Source: Pseudogymnoascus destructans (Eukaryota; Ascomycota; Leotiomycetes; Thelebolales; Thelebolaceae). Taken from it: a DNA stretch of 64,000 bases. Positions 19,801-29,508 of this stretch are shown here, one piece after another. Position 1 is the stretch's first letter. Every line of letters begins with the position of its first letter. Both the position numbers and the translations under genes were made by a program. The DNA is taken from NCBI RefSeq assembly GCF_001641265.1, contig NW_020167529.1, positions 521,001 to 585,000 of the forward strand, in the 5' to 3' direction. Below the pieces are notes generated by a model. The model was not told the DNA's origin, ran no database searches, and saw only the letters and a list, made by a program, of their open reading frames with translations.

Positions 19801-20297
19801 TGAGTAATCCTCATTCAACAATACTCGGGATATGAGTGAGTAACTCAGCTGGGTGAGTAGAAATTCTACTACTCGACTCATGAGTACCCAGTGCGCAGCC
19901 TAATAGTCAGTGAGGCGCCACACTATCAAATGATGGATTCACTCACATCGTTTACAGGAGCCCTGAAGTTTTCGCTGATACGAGATGGGGCCACCTGGGC
20001 TGCTTCGCGCTCAAGTTTATCTCTAGGTTTATTGTCTCTGCTTCGGTCGTTGCTCGTAGATTCGACTATATTGGCTGCAAAAACCTCTCCAATGGGGTAC
20101 ATTTCGTGCCGTTCCTGGGTCATGGTTGGAGAGTAGTTCCGCTTGAATTCGAGCATATAACCAGCCATAGGTGCGCCGACAACGTGAATCAAAGTCCCCA
20201 GATCGGGATTGGCACCGGACGGGACAAAAATTGCAAAGTGCGCTCGCTGTTTGGAAGAATTGCGATAGGAGATGAGTTGAAGGGTTCGAGTGGCCAT
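13855..20297 (-). CDS. Small fungal protein of unknown function with element A in its intron
   Basis: Exon 1 is 19947-20297 and exon 2 is 13855-13974. The donor is GTGAGT at 19941-19946 and the acceptor is CAACAG. Both join in phase 0 and give 156 residues. Without element A and one target-site copy the intron would be about 63 bp, normal for such fungi. The protein has a HFAIFVPS block and a GTLIHVVGAPMAGYMLEF block. These resemble the layout of the gene at 40924-41346 (HYNVYIIYF, GRFYHVKG), so the two are probably relatives of one small fungal family (perhaps DUF6914-like; not certain). Whether a 5.9-kb intron containing same-strand transposon genes can still be spliced is unknown. Confidence 0.7.
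13994..14001. repeat. 8-bp target-site duplication, left of element A
   Basis: ATAGTCAG at 13994-14001 is repeated exactly at 19903-19910. An 8-bp duplication is the hallmark of hAT transposition. Confidence 0.95.
14339..17294 (-). CDS. hAT transposase of element A
   Basis: Exons lie at about 16800-17294, 16040-16740 (with a possible small intron), 15190-15975 and 14339-15127. The first exon has a BED-type zinc finger (CVICTYCSKAL...H...). Later blocks are SLDCWSS, ISITTDNASNN, HIPCLAHVIQLAL and DVSTRWDSTCHML. The C-terminal dimerisation region AAESGVERVFSAARD is followed by an acidic tail. All typical hAT landmarks are present and no nonsense codon or frameshift was seen. The enzyme should bind the TAGGCTGCGCACT ends and subterminal repeats and cut and paste the element. 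Exon borders are approximate; introns contain TTACCAGAA motifs. The gene lies on the same strand as the accessory protein upstream of it. Confidence 0.92.
17414..18565 (-). CDS. Acidic coiled accessory protein of element A
   Basis: About four exons are read: 18327-18565, ~17960-18277, ~17754-17893 and 17414-~17700. The start is MAKRKAPEELS. The N-terminal third is charged and probably coiled coil (LTEDEKAVHLALKAD). The middle is Ser/Pro-rich, then very acidic (SEWEDTEVEDDLELELML). The C-terminal part is aromatic-rich (RKWQHFWDSC, HKYFCLYEQAVW). No known family is recognised. Its position between transposase and divergent H3-like gene matches the acidic protein of family 1, although the sequences are not obviously alike. 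A chaperone-like role for the element's H3 is inference. Remnants of the same gene are in elements B and C. Confidence 0.75.
18566..18959. promoter_or_regulatory. Divergent promoter spacer of element A
   Basis: The 394 bp between the two start codons must drive both the accessory gene and the H3-like gene. A 5'-leader intron just before the H3 ATG is likely: GTAAGTACA at about 18889, a CTAAC branch near 18939 and an acceptor TTAG at about 18954-18957. A CACGTG box is at about 18572. Confidence 0.5.
18960..19592 (+). CDS. Histone H3-like protein encoded in element A
   Basis: Three exons, 18960-19161, 19210-19395 and 19441-19592, give 179 residues. Both introns (48 and 45 bp) are multiples of three, so the unspliced frame is also open. 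Splicing restores exact H3 alignment at SGTKALRDIRR and FEMTNLLAIHAKRVTIQ; the second intron has a perfect TACTAAC. The N-tail starts MARIKQTARRSTGG: Lys4 is kept, Thr3 is Ile, Lys9 is Arg and Lys14 is Thr. An insertion of about 30 residues lengthens the tail. The fold keeps KLSFQRLVREIAQDFKSNLRF and ALQEAAE, with Lys79 conserved and Lys56 lost. A roughly 18-residue C-terminal extension follows. It lies well inside the terminal repeats, so it moves with the transposon. Confidence 0.95.
   Translation: MARIKQTARRSTGGTAPRMPLGLQAGSRLGGKGKGKEKAVRTARKAPVRSSQACNNHAQKAMRRAKSGKRITRGLPELSNKHIGTKALRDIRRQQLDTRLIIPKLSFQRLVREIAQDFKSNLRFQQSAILALQEAAECFLIREFESMILEHSDRDILTVIVTNLLAIHAKRVTIQAKDMVLVRRLRDMMFNHGAVGLIDGNVSHPGMKVR
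19903..19910. repeat. 8-bp target-site duplication, right of element A
   Basis: ATAGTCAG, identical to 13994-14001. Confidence 0.95.
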
Positions 20298-21157
20298 GTT
20301 GGCGCTACTTGCTTGCCAAGGGCGCGATAATAATATAATGATTGATGACTTAAGAAGAGAGTAGAGTACAATTGATGATAGAAATGGCTAGAAAATCGAG
20401 ACGACTTTGAAGAGAAAAGGCATCTTAAGTACTCTGAGAAATACTTGATGCAGAAAAAAATCAAACAGCGATCTACGAGTTGGCATCACACCCACAAAAG
20501 CATTTAAAAATAAGTGAAACTCAGCGCTTGTTGAGACACCTGTGATACAATGTTAGATAATGTGCTCTCAAAGTTGCGCAGTGTAACTTGGATGATTGGT
20601 GTCGAGTTTACAACATAAAGTAAATTCATTCTGAGAGCTAAGGTGGGCGTTCAGGAACCCTCATTTAGTGTGGCCCGCATAGCCGCCTGCCTGGCATGTA
20701 AGGTGTATAAGTTGAGCCAATCATCTGTGTTGACTAGGTGAATTATAGCTGCAAGCGCTTTCGATAGCGCACTTAACTCGTTCAATGTTTTCCCTGCTCC
20801 AGTTGAAGTGTCGTTCGTGCACAAAGTAGCGCGCGCTAGAGACGGTGCGATTGTGGCGAATGAGCACTGATGAAAGCGCACGCTGAAACAACGCCATACA
20901 CAACCCCTCGCACAGTGGCCGTGCATTTGTAATCGGGCTACTTTACGCGCACAAAGCACAGACGGAGGCCAGCGTTAAATTAGGTATCCTTGTGCGACTG
21001 TTTTCGCTGCCTGCGCAGAGTCGACCACTGTTGCCTTCTCCGTACTCGTCTTCGCTTCTCATTCGGTAAGACTTCTCTCTGAGCTCTCCTCCCTGACAAC
21101 CTGTTCGTTATAGTAGTTGTTACCAAAAGCTCACAATAAGTTTCCAGGGCATTAATA
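20298..21157. other. Intergenic region between two divergent host genes
   Basis: No gene is supported. Short frames at 20650-20960 look like chance readings. The region should hold the promoters of the small protein gene (minus) and the APH-type gene (plus). Confidence 0.4.
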
Positions 21158-22112
21158 ATGCCAGCTAATCCTCAGATCCATGCCACAGGGCTACCAGATG
21201 GCAGAGAACTGAAAATGGACTTTCTCGAATCCTCTTTCTTCAAGAACAACGGACCTAACCGATGCTTGCCAACGCCGACAGAGGTTCGAGCCTTGTCAGG
21301 CACAAACCAGGCGAGGCCTCAACCACTTCCTGTGATATTTGAGCATCTTAATCTCATTGTCAAGTTCGGTCCTCATGTTGCAATTGCTGAAGCGCAATGT
21401 CTTTGGGTGATTAAAAGAGTACTTCGTAACGAAGTTCCTGTGCCAGAGGTCTATGGCTGGCGGGTTGATGGGCGTGATGTGTTCATATATATGCAGTATG
21501 TACGAGGAGAGACACTGAAAGATCGGTGGGATTCTCTGAGTATCGCCGATAAAACCTCTGTTTGCGATCACATACGCGAGATTACCACATCTTTGCGGCA
21601 AGTCGAGCAAGACCCAAATGATTCGTTCATTGGTATGCTGCGAAATGGATAAGCAGTTCAGGATAATGACTAAATCTTCTTCAGGGTCTATCAATCGCCA
21701 ACATCTCTTAGACATTGTCTTTGAAGGCCACCCTCCAGGCGGACCCTTCAATACTGTCAAGCAGTTCAACGATTGGTTTTCTCGACTGCCTTGGCTTCGG
21801 TTTCCTAACTCGGAAGATATCCAGGATCCTTATAGAACGTTCTTGCCAGATACAGGAACTATCAAGCTAACCCATGGGGACCTACATCAAGGCAACATTA
21901 TCGTCTCTTCAGCAGGGCCGCCACGTGTACTTGCGATCGTTGACTGGGCCCATTCTGGATGGTATCCTGATTATTGGGAATATTGCAAAGCAGCCTATAC
22001 TTGTTCGTTTGATGGAGAATGGCGTAATAGATGGATCCCAATATTTTTGAAACCACGGCCTGAGGTGCATGAGATCTTTGCAGAATATACACGGGCGCTG
22101 GGAGCTGTATGA
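21158..22112 (+). CDS. APH-type phosphotransferase family protein 1
   Basis: Two exons, 21158-21632 and 21685-22112, are joined across a 52-bp intron (GTATGC...TTCAG) to give 300 residues. The kinase-like fold is shown by an N-lobe region (EAQCLWVIKRVL...VPVPEVYGW), the hinge VFIYMQYVRGETL, the catalytic loop LTHGDLHQGNI and the metal-binding IVDWAHSGWYPDYWEY. This is the APH/choline-kinase-like superfamily, expanded in filamentous fungi. Substrates are mostly unknown and need not be antibiotics. A second member is at 39811-40755. The gene looks intact. Confidence 0.9.
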
Positions 22113-22369
22113 ATATTATATCATATTATGGTTATAAATCCTTGGTCAGCCATGTGCAGAGGGTCCGCAGATACATCTACTCCGTTGGTGGTGTTGCACT
22201 GAATATTTCGCCAGCTCTCAGGAGCGCGCTGATGGCGATCGCCATCCACACCCACATCAAAATCACAAGAGACTAAGTTATGGCAGAATATAAAGCGGTG
22301 ACTACATTTATGAAGCTCACGTAATTTAGACAAGGAACGACGTTCGATCTCTTCACTGGCCAGCCCAAG
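22113..22369. other. Short intergenic stretch
   Basis: No supported gene. A minus-strand reading near 22200-22270 (VDGDRHQR) resembles one near 36510 (VDDDRH.R), hinting at a shared decayed sequence. Confidence 0.3.
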
Positions 22370-22819
22370 CCCAGGCCTACACTACTCGAGGTTCTACAGT
22401 TTCTCAGAGTTCACCAGACGATGCGAAGTCAATTCTAGGCGCGGACTACCAAGAATATCCTCTTCCAGGCTTTCTCAAATGTGTGAGGATCGGACGAGAG
22501 ACGATACAACCTAGAGTTCAGGCTGATCTTCCAGATTCCTTCAGACCATCAATCGGTCTACACATATCAAATACCACGTCTAGCGAGGAAGTAGCTGGAA
22601 AATCAGCTCATCCAGGGGTTTGCGCATCTCATGCAAAGAGGTCAAGTCCCGCTCTACAGAAGCAGAGAAAGCGCGGGCGCCTCCAATATACAGAGCAAGA
22701 AGACAATTTGCTGATGCGCCTTAAGAAGAAGGGCTTGCCGTGGAAAAAGATACATCGGGCTTCTATCCGTGCCTTCCCGGACAGGAGCATCGGATCGCTT
22801 CACTCGAAATCGTGCCGAT
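22370..22819 (+). pseudogene. Myb/SANT-like repetitive-family protein fragment
   Basis: The frame from about 22395 contains SPDDAKSILGADYQEYPLPG and later GRLQYTEQEDNLLMRLKKKG, a Myb/SANT-like motif, before stopping at 22819. The first part is closely similar in DNA to 39128-39420. An out-of-frame stretch around 22500 compared with that copy suggests a small deletion compensated downstream. The expected end of the Myb motif is replaced at about 22807 by FunK1-like DNA. I read it as a broken copy of a multi-copy fungal gene family. Confidence 0.6.
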
Positions 22820-22900
22820 AAGTGTGGCACTTGCCCTGCAGCACCTCGATCGCCATAAACTGCATAGTGTAGGGCCGAACCAGCAGCGACGAATTTATGG
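22803..22900 (-). pseudogene. FunK1 kinase fragment
   Basis: About 80 bp (CGTGCCGATAAGTGTGG... to CTGCATAGTG) closely match 50631-50683 in the FunK1-like gene on the minus strand, where they encode TMQFMAIEVLQGKGHTYRHD. Here the piece is joined directly to the Myb-like fragment. Confidence 0.7.
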
Positions 22901-23102
22901 CTCTAGATCTATAAAATGGATAGCATCAATGGTGATTAGAACTACAGTGCCATTAAACGATAAAAGCGTTGCGAAACTATTGTGTGGTGGCTGAGCTTTG
23001 TTTTCGCCAATCACATGACTCCCAGGGGAATATATAAGGCATTCTCATCCCCCGGAATGTTTGAAATTTAGAACTGCCACGTCATCTTCATGAATATAGA
23101 AA

Positions 23103-23870
23103 ATGGCGAGAGTATTGGCCCCTAATCGCAACCATAGCCGCCAGGCAGCGTCCAGATCAAGAATAAAGGGCAGGACGAGAAGCTCTCCTCGATTTAAGGG
23201 CACTACTTTGGACACGCATCCCTCTGCTTCTATAGTGACGACGCCTCTTGTGGTTGGTTACAAGATTTCAACTACAGGCCACTTCACAGCAAGACTTCGG
23301 CTACAAGATGGGACTCCCAAGACCCTCATGGGACTTTTAGATGAGAGTGAAAGCGGAATCGTGGTTTGGACATTCAAACCCCGAGCCGAAGATGAAGGTA
23401 GCTCTTCTCATCTGTTCCCCACTACCTTTCCAATTTAACCCCCTACCAACCACATTTTCCTTCCCACTGTGACCCTGCAAGAAAATAATATAAAGCACCA
23501 AACTGACATCCAAGCCTGCGACTTCGCCTCCGAGATAATAAGTTCATCCTACGCCGCCCCTAGATCAAACATGTCAATCTACGGTTTAACAACCAGTTCA
23601 GCCGCCACAAACGCTTCCCTACCCGACAGGAGAGATGAGATAGACTGTAATATCCTCAGCGACCCAGGCGGCAAGTTGTTACGCACGATGGGGTATATAG
23701 ATGCGAAAGGGCAGGTGAAGCGGGGGGCGTTCGTAATTGCCAAGGACGGAACGCTATGGATGCGAAAAACGGGCGGGACGATATTTAATGTTGCGGATGA
23801 ATTGTGTAGGGTTTCGAAGGCGGTTGTGAAAGCAAAGACTGTGGTTGGGGCTGTGAAGGTGCCGTATTAG
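23103..23870 (+). CDS. Peroxiredoxin-Q/BCP-like protein lacking the peroxidatic cysteine
   Basis: Exon 1 runs from 23103 to about 23397 and exon 2 from about 23480 to 23870, with a GTAGCT...GCAAG intron. Thioredoxin-fold peroxiredoxin features are visible: LRLQDGTPKTLMGLLDESESG, then QACDFASEI, LSDPGGKLLRTMGY and KRGAFVIAKDGTLW. In the Q/BCP family the first Cys of a C-x(4)-C pair attacks peroxide. Here only the second Cys (in QAC) is seen, and the residue five before it is Thr in the inferred splice form. The protein may be inactive or have another role. A basic, low-complexity N-terminus precedes the domain and might be a nuclear signal. Splice-site error remains possible. Confidence 0.65.
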
Positions 23871-25819
23871 GAGAAGCTGGTCTTGTTGCCACGTGGTTAT
23901 AGTAGAGTCACCAGAAATACACCCAGGCGGCAATGGTCACCTCACACATGAATAAAATCTTTTCGTCCATATCTCCGCCGCCGGAGCTTTACTGGACAGT
24001 GGGAATTACAGAAAGCCTCGGAATTTGACGTGTCTTGCCTCCCTTTGACGCATATGTCTGGTTGGTGGAATCGGGGCCAAACATGTGGCGGAAAGTTCAC
24101 TGCCTTGCCTGGAGTGCTAGTTGGATGAGTATCTCTGTGCCACTCGCTGGCCACGTGCTACCAAAGAAGCGTTTATGTCACGTGATATCGATCAAAAGCT
24201 GGTGACAAAACAATCCGGACACCTAGCCTGAGTTTGAGGCGCTAAATGGATTCGATTGTCCACAACCTGCGTCCACGTTCATCCGTGAGCAAAGCGGCGT
24301 TCCCCGGACTCTTAATACTATCTAGTAACACTCGTTCGACCCCAACAACCATCGAAGCGCATATCGAAGCTCCCCACCATTGTCCACTCCACGAAGGCTG
24401 CGCACGGCGAGTATCCACTGGATCCCGCCGCGTTATTCACATTCGGAATTGCCGTCGAAATTGTGGAATGAGAGCCGGCTTCCTGCATCGAACTCGTGAT
24501 TCGTGTCTATTGAACTCGTGAGCTGAGTTAGCACTGTCTCGTACGGATATGTCGTTGACGGGCTCATCAGTGACGACTTCCGGAGCGAGTTCATCCTGCT
24601 ATTAAACTTCTTCCGCTCCTCATACGCGTTCCGGGCCGAGAGAGGTCGGCATCTGTACAAGTGACTACTCCCTGCTTCACCACCAATCTTGCTAGCTCCG
24701 TGTGCGGATGGCACACAGAGGTCCTCGTAAGGAGGCATCTCTAATTCTTCCACCTTAAGAAATTGGCTAGTAGTAAGTCGTATGAATACATATAATATGA
24801 TGGTTTCAGCCTGTTAAGGTTTCAAAATATTGTTTCTGCAAACTCTTGTTATGTACGACTTGAGAATGAGCTGAAGACCCTATTCTGATGCGCTAAATGG
24901 CTAGAAAACACAGGCCCTACGAAGACTTTTGGGCCGCATGAGTAGCGGGGTGATAACGGATTGGCAGCGGCTTGGCGGCAGATTGGAGGCGGACTGGATC
25001 GGCGGCAGGTTTTAGCCTCGGTTGCTACCGCTTGCCTTTGGACATCGCGTTTTGGCGCAAGATAAATTCAGGTCGGGGGTGAACTAACGCTAAAGGTATT
25101 ACCGCGTGCGGCCCGCCACAGGCACCTTCCTTCACTGACCGGCTAACGCAACCCCCCCAGAGTATATAGCGAGTAGCGTCACAGTGCCCTCGAGGCGCAC
25201 CCTCCCCCTTCGGGGCTTTCGGGGGTGTGGGCGACTATTCGTCCATCCTCCACCCAACATGTCCAAAAAATATGTATATCCCGTCGAAGACCTTATTTCC
25301 AAGACCTGCATACAGTGTGCACTGGATGAGAACATGGGTGTCTGCGAAGCGTCCCTGCAGCTATCCCATCGCTGATGAGGCTTTCGGTTGAAAGAAGTGA
25401 GATGTGTGCATAATAGCGGAACCAAAACCCCCCCCCCAATTTACTGTTACACGTGTGCCTTGCCAATTGGCCAAGAGCTCTCTACCAATAGCAGCCCAAG
25501 TCGAAGTCGAACATCCCAACATTGCAACTTTTAATGATATCTATGCACCACTGAACAAGGGCTTGGCGCTAAACATGTCATCCCCCACGCTCAAATTATC
25601 ATCATGGTCCTCTTCATCAATTCTACGACCGTTCGATTCAACGGACAGCAGCTCCTCTTGAATAACTAGACGTGTCATGGACTCCCCTGACTTGTACGTC
25701 CATATATTCTCATTTGTGTACCGTAAATTTGACGAGGCATTCGCTAACAGGGCATATTCACCAGGGAGGACTTCTTCACCCAGCAATGGATGTCGGCGAC
25801 CAAGTCCTGCTCAGAACGT
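23871..25819. other. Long intergenic region, no gene recognised
   Basis: About 1.95 kb without a recognisable gene. A minus-strand frame of 106 codons at 24433-24753 (MEELEMPPYEDL...) is the only one with protein-like composition and is unsupported otherwise. The stretch 24950-25080 is GC-rich, and a run of C lies at about 25429-25437. Confidence 0.35.
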
Positions 25820-28800
25820 ATGGAACCTCAGGATCGCAGAACAATCAGGAGTTTCCGCACATATGAGGATGTGCAAGAGCATGTTTTCGCCGAACAAGAT
25901 GAACTGGCGAGGCTGCCCTGCATGAGCTGGCAATGCTGCAACCGCGACTTGTCGACTTGAAAAAGCTCAGCGACTTCTTCACACAGCTTCGTCCGACTCT
26001 TGACACGGGTATGTTCTGGGGATTGCTTGGCCTATTACTTACTGTAAGAGATCAACAATGCTATGGACTCTTTTATATCTGACAGATCAAACATTAGTTG
26101 GCCTTACAACACGATGAGACAATGCGAAGAGTTGTCCAGATGCTTCAGAAGATAAGCAGGAATTGCCATGATTTCATACTTCACTGCCGACAAAGTCCTG
26201 TCGTCACTAAGGAAGACAAAGAGTCTTGCTTTGATATATTTTTAAGAATCACCACGTTCCTCGCGGATGTTGTGCAATGCCTGCGCCAAGCAGACGACGA
26301 TGTCTCAGAATTGACATATGCTAGCAGTTAGAATTCCACCTCAAGAGATCGTTTATCTTTGCGAATATTTGTGAACTAATGCATGTAGGCAGGCCGGAAC
26401 CATCCCACATGGACTGAACTGACCGAGAAGTTTACAACTGCCGTAGATGATATCAAGGACACGCTCGATCGCATCGACAGGGTCGCCGCAATGTATCAGA
26501 GACAGTACCAGGGTGACATGGCTTCTTGGTTTTCCTATCTCTCACTCTCACCTCGCGCGTTCCGAGATACGGCTCAGCTACCTTGCTTCGTCCTTCCACC
26601 CATACAGACTGCCCGTTTCTTCGATCGAGATGATGTGATTGAGAAGGTTGAAAAACATTTCCAAGACGGAGATTCAACTTCGTCACTACGCTCGCTGGCA
26701 CTATATGGCATGGGAGGTGTCGGTAAGAGCCATGTTGCCATGAAATATCTGGATAAGAAGCTGGCGATCAAAAACTTTGATGCTATCTTTTGGATCAATG
26801 GAGAAAATCCGGTTTCTATCCAACAGAGCTTTACAGATATTGCTCTTAAGTTGAAACTACCTGATACTGGGCCAGCCTCTCATGACGAAAATCGAATGAT
26901 TCTCAAAGGCTGGCTGCAGCAGACTGGTACGTTGGAGAGGACTTCCCAGCCTGACTAAATGCTAAGAATGTCGATTAGAATGTAAGTGGATGATCATCTA
27001 CGACAATGCAGAGACTATCGAACTTCTTCGAGATTACTGGCCTTTATCTGGCAGTAATGGTCGAGTCCTGATTACAACAATAAATCATATGCTCGGTTTC
27101 GATCCAGCGGATGCTGGCCTTGAAATACTCCCTTGGGATACAGATACAGGCTCCAAGTTCCTGCTACATCTTCTCAAAGGACACATCGGTGCCGAACTCT
27201 TGGCAAACGAAACGCAGTCAGCGTACAGTCTCTCTGAGAGGTTAAGTGGCCATGCACTAGCGCTGTCCAACATGTGTGGTTTGATCTACCGTCGTTCATG
27301 GTCTATCTCAGAGCTCGTTGAGGTTTATGATAGATCCAAGGACTTCAAAGACGGACTTGAAACCGTCTGGCAACTATCTTTTGAAAACCTCAAGCCTGAC
27401 TGTGCTGCACTGTTATCGGTCTTTACTTTCTGTGCGCCAGACAGCATCCCACAGTCGTTGTTCGAATTTAATGAAGAGAAGGACAGCCTTACAGATGACA
27501 TGCTATGGTATCTTGACTCTGATCGGTTAGTGGTTTGTTCTTTGTATCCAAACTGCTTGCAGCAATTGCGATTGCTAACAATGAACACCATAGTCTGAGT
27601 ACAAGTACAGAGGAGCTGTTGGCTCTTGCATTGATCAAAAGAAATGGATATGATCGCGTATTTTCGATTCACCGTCTCATCGCAGCCCAGTTCCGCCGCT
27701 TTTTGAACCCCAAAGACCTCCAAAAAGCATTTTTTGAAGCTTCAATCCTAATGTATAATGCCTTTCCAAAGAGACCAAAAAAGCCTGGGGCTGCCAGAGC
27801 CAATCTCTACAATGTCTGGGACAGGTGTCAACTTTGGTTGCAGCATGTGCTGCAGCTTAAAAGTAGCTTCATGCAAGAGCGAAAGCGGGACCCGAGCTTC
27901 TCTGCTTGCAGAGAGACTTGCGAGACATGGGTTCAATGCCAACGGTTACTCATTCCATTCCCTTAGCCAAAGTCTCTTATGTTATGTATACTGATACGCT
28001 GGTAGCTACCTTCTTGAAACACAAAACTGGCGCGAGCTCGAAGACCTCGTCATCGTGAACAGAATTGCCATGGAAACACTTCCTGAACCGGACAAGGAAA
28101 TATACCTTCTCTCATCAACTGAAATCCACGTTGCCTCGATGTGGGCCTTTCGGGGCCGATTCAAAATGGCCCTCAAGAGCTTGTTGACGGCACACAGTCT
28201 CAAGCTAGCTGAGTCCACCATCGACCTCCAAAATACCTGCTGGATCGAAGATAACTTGGCTTCCATTTATGGGTGCTTGGGGGATTTTGACACTGCGATG
28301 GAGTGGAACGAGCGCAGTCATGCGACGTGGAAGCGCTGGTCCGAGTCGACGGGCTTTGAGTTTAAGTGTCCTCCGCTTCTGAAGCTGACGCGTGGAAGAA
28401 TTTTGACTCACGGAGGAAGGCTCGATGAATCAAGGGAGCAGTTGACTGAGGCTGTAGATGGACTTTTGTCTGCAGAGCCGTTTGTCTGGGCCCCAACAGC
28501 TACGTGAGTTGTCTCTTTCTTATACACAGGCGTGCCAGAGAAAGGAGAAACCCATAGTTACATGTAAAATTCGATACTAATAATACACAGGTGCAAGTTT
28601 GCCATAGGACGGCTTCTAATGTTCGAAGGGAAGTACGAAGCCGCGAAAAGCATGTTGTTAGAATCTCAGTCCATGTGGCTTGAGGGCGATAAGTCTCGCG
28701 CTCTAGACTTCAACGGTATCATTGTATACCAGCTGGGTTGCTGCGCCATGATGCAAGGGGGCATAGATGCTGCACTGTAAGTTTGGACAAGCTGAGGATG

Positions 28801-29108
28801 ACGAGTGCACTGTGAAATCACGCCCTATACTGACTATGATATTTCTTTTCTTTTTAGCAAGCATCTCCAAGAGGCGAAGGTCATTAGCTCTATTCACAGA
28901 GACACGCATCCTGCCAAGTACGCTCGATGCCTGTTAAAGCTATCCGAGGCACTTACGTCAGGTCCCTGGAGGGGAGGCGGAAGCTGATCAGCGCCTCACA
29001 GAGGCGAAAGACTTATACTTCCAAATCACAAGGGATAATTTTATCACACGTTCGGACCAAGTAAAGGAGGAAGATTTTGATGCTCTTATACACATTAGTC
29101 AACGATAG
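25820..29108 (+). pseudogene. NB-ARC/TPR-type STAND (NLR-like) protein with frame breaks
   Basis: The start is taken at 25820 (MEPQDRRTIRSFRTYED). The N-terminal helical region continues as ALHELAMLQPRLVDLKKLSD only after a one-base shift near 25907. The NB-ARC part has P-loop GMGGVGKS, kinase-2 WMIIYDNAE, a GRVLITT block and GHALALS. Several introns are clear (for example GTTAGA...GGCAG at 26329, and one at about 27525-27596 ending CCATAG). C-terminal TPR-like helices run from about 28010 (YLLETQNWRELEDLV) to 29108. A second one-base shift lies near 28957, and the join near 26010/26098 is also out of phase. Single-base indels could be decay or assembly error. The intact family is thought to act in non-self recognition. 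Confidence 0.75.
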
Positions 29109-29508
29109 AGTACCAAGAGTGAAGAATGAAATCTTTAAGACCATCCATAAGTGGCCACAATATCTCTGCTTCCTTTTCACGCCAGCACCACGCCCTTTGA
29201 GCCTGCCACAGTCGATCTACCTAGGCCAGTGTTTGCTACTCGTGCCATATGTCCGCATCCAACAAGTATCCGGACTGACCTCTACCATCGGCTTTCTGAT
29301 GACGCTGCGTCTTGCCCCTAGGATCTAGGACCCGCTCTCTGGAGTATGTTTTGAGATCGGATGTAATGTCTACTTGCGATCGTATGCACCTTCCTCCTTG
29401 GTTCACTGTCTTTGTTGTTCTCCAGTTGGGGTTGGCAACGTAAAGTCTTGATCGGACAGTCACATCGCATTCATTACGCTCGAACCGTTAAATAAATATT
29501 CGCTGGAG
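29109..29508. other. Intergenic stretch, no gene recognised
   Basis: Only short overlapping frames on both strands. It is the 3' flank of two convergent genes. Confidence 0.4.

Larger units (their letters stand above)
14002..19902. mobile_element. Element A: complete 5,901-bp hAT element carrying a histone H3-like gene
   Basis: The ends are inverted repeats TAGGCTGCGCACT (14002) and its complement (ending 19902), flanked by a perfect 8-bp duplication ATAGTCAG. Subterminal regions are full of short GAGTA/TACTC-type repeats (TACTCAGCTGGGTGAGTA and similar) at both ends. Inside are a minus-strand hAT transposase, a minus-strand acidic coiled protein and a plus-strand spliced H3-like gene. A motif of the form ATTACCAGAAG occurs in or beside nearly every intron. 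The open frames and the perfect target duplication suggest a young and possibly active copy. Confidence 0.95.

Noticed and set aside
20651..20959. 102-codon minus-strand gene
   Set aside because: No motif and atypical composition; probably chance.
21158..22112. Antibiotic-resistance gene
   Set aside because: The APH fold is widespread in fungi with unknown substrates; nothing here points to drug resistance.
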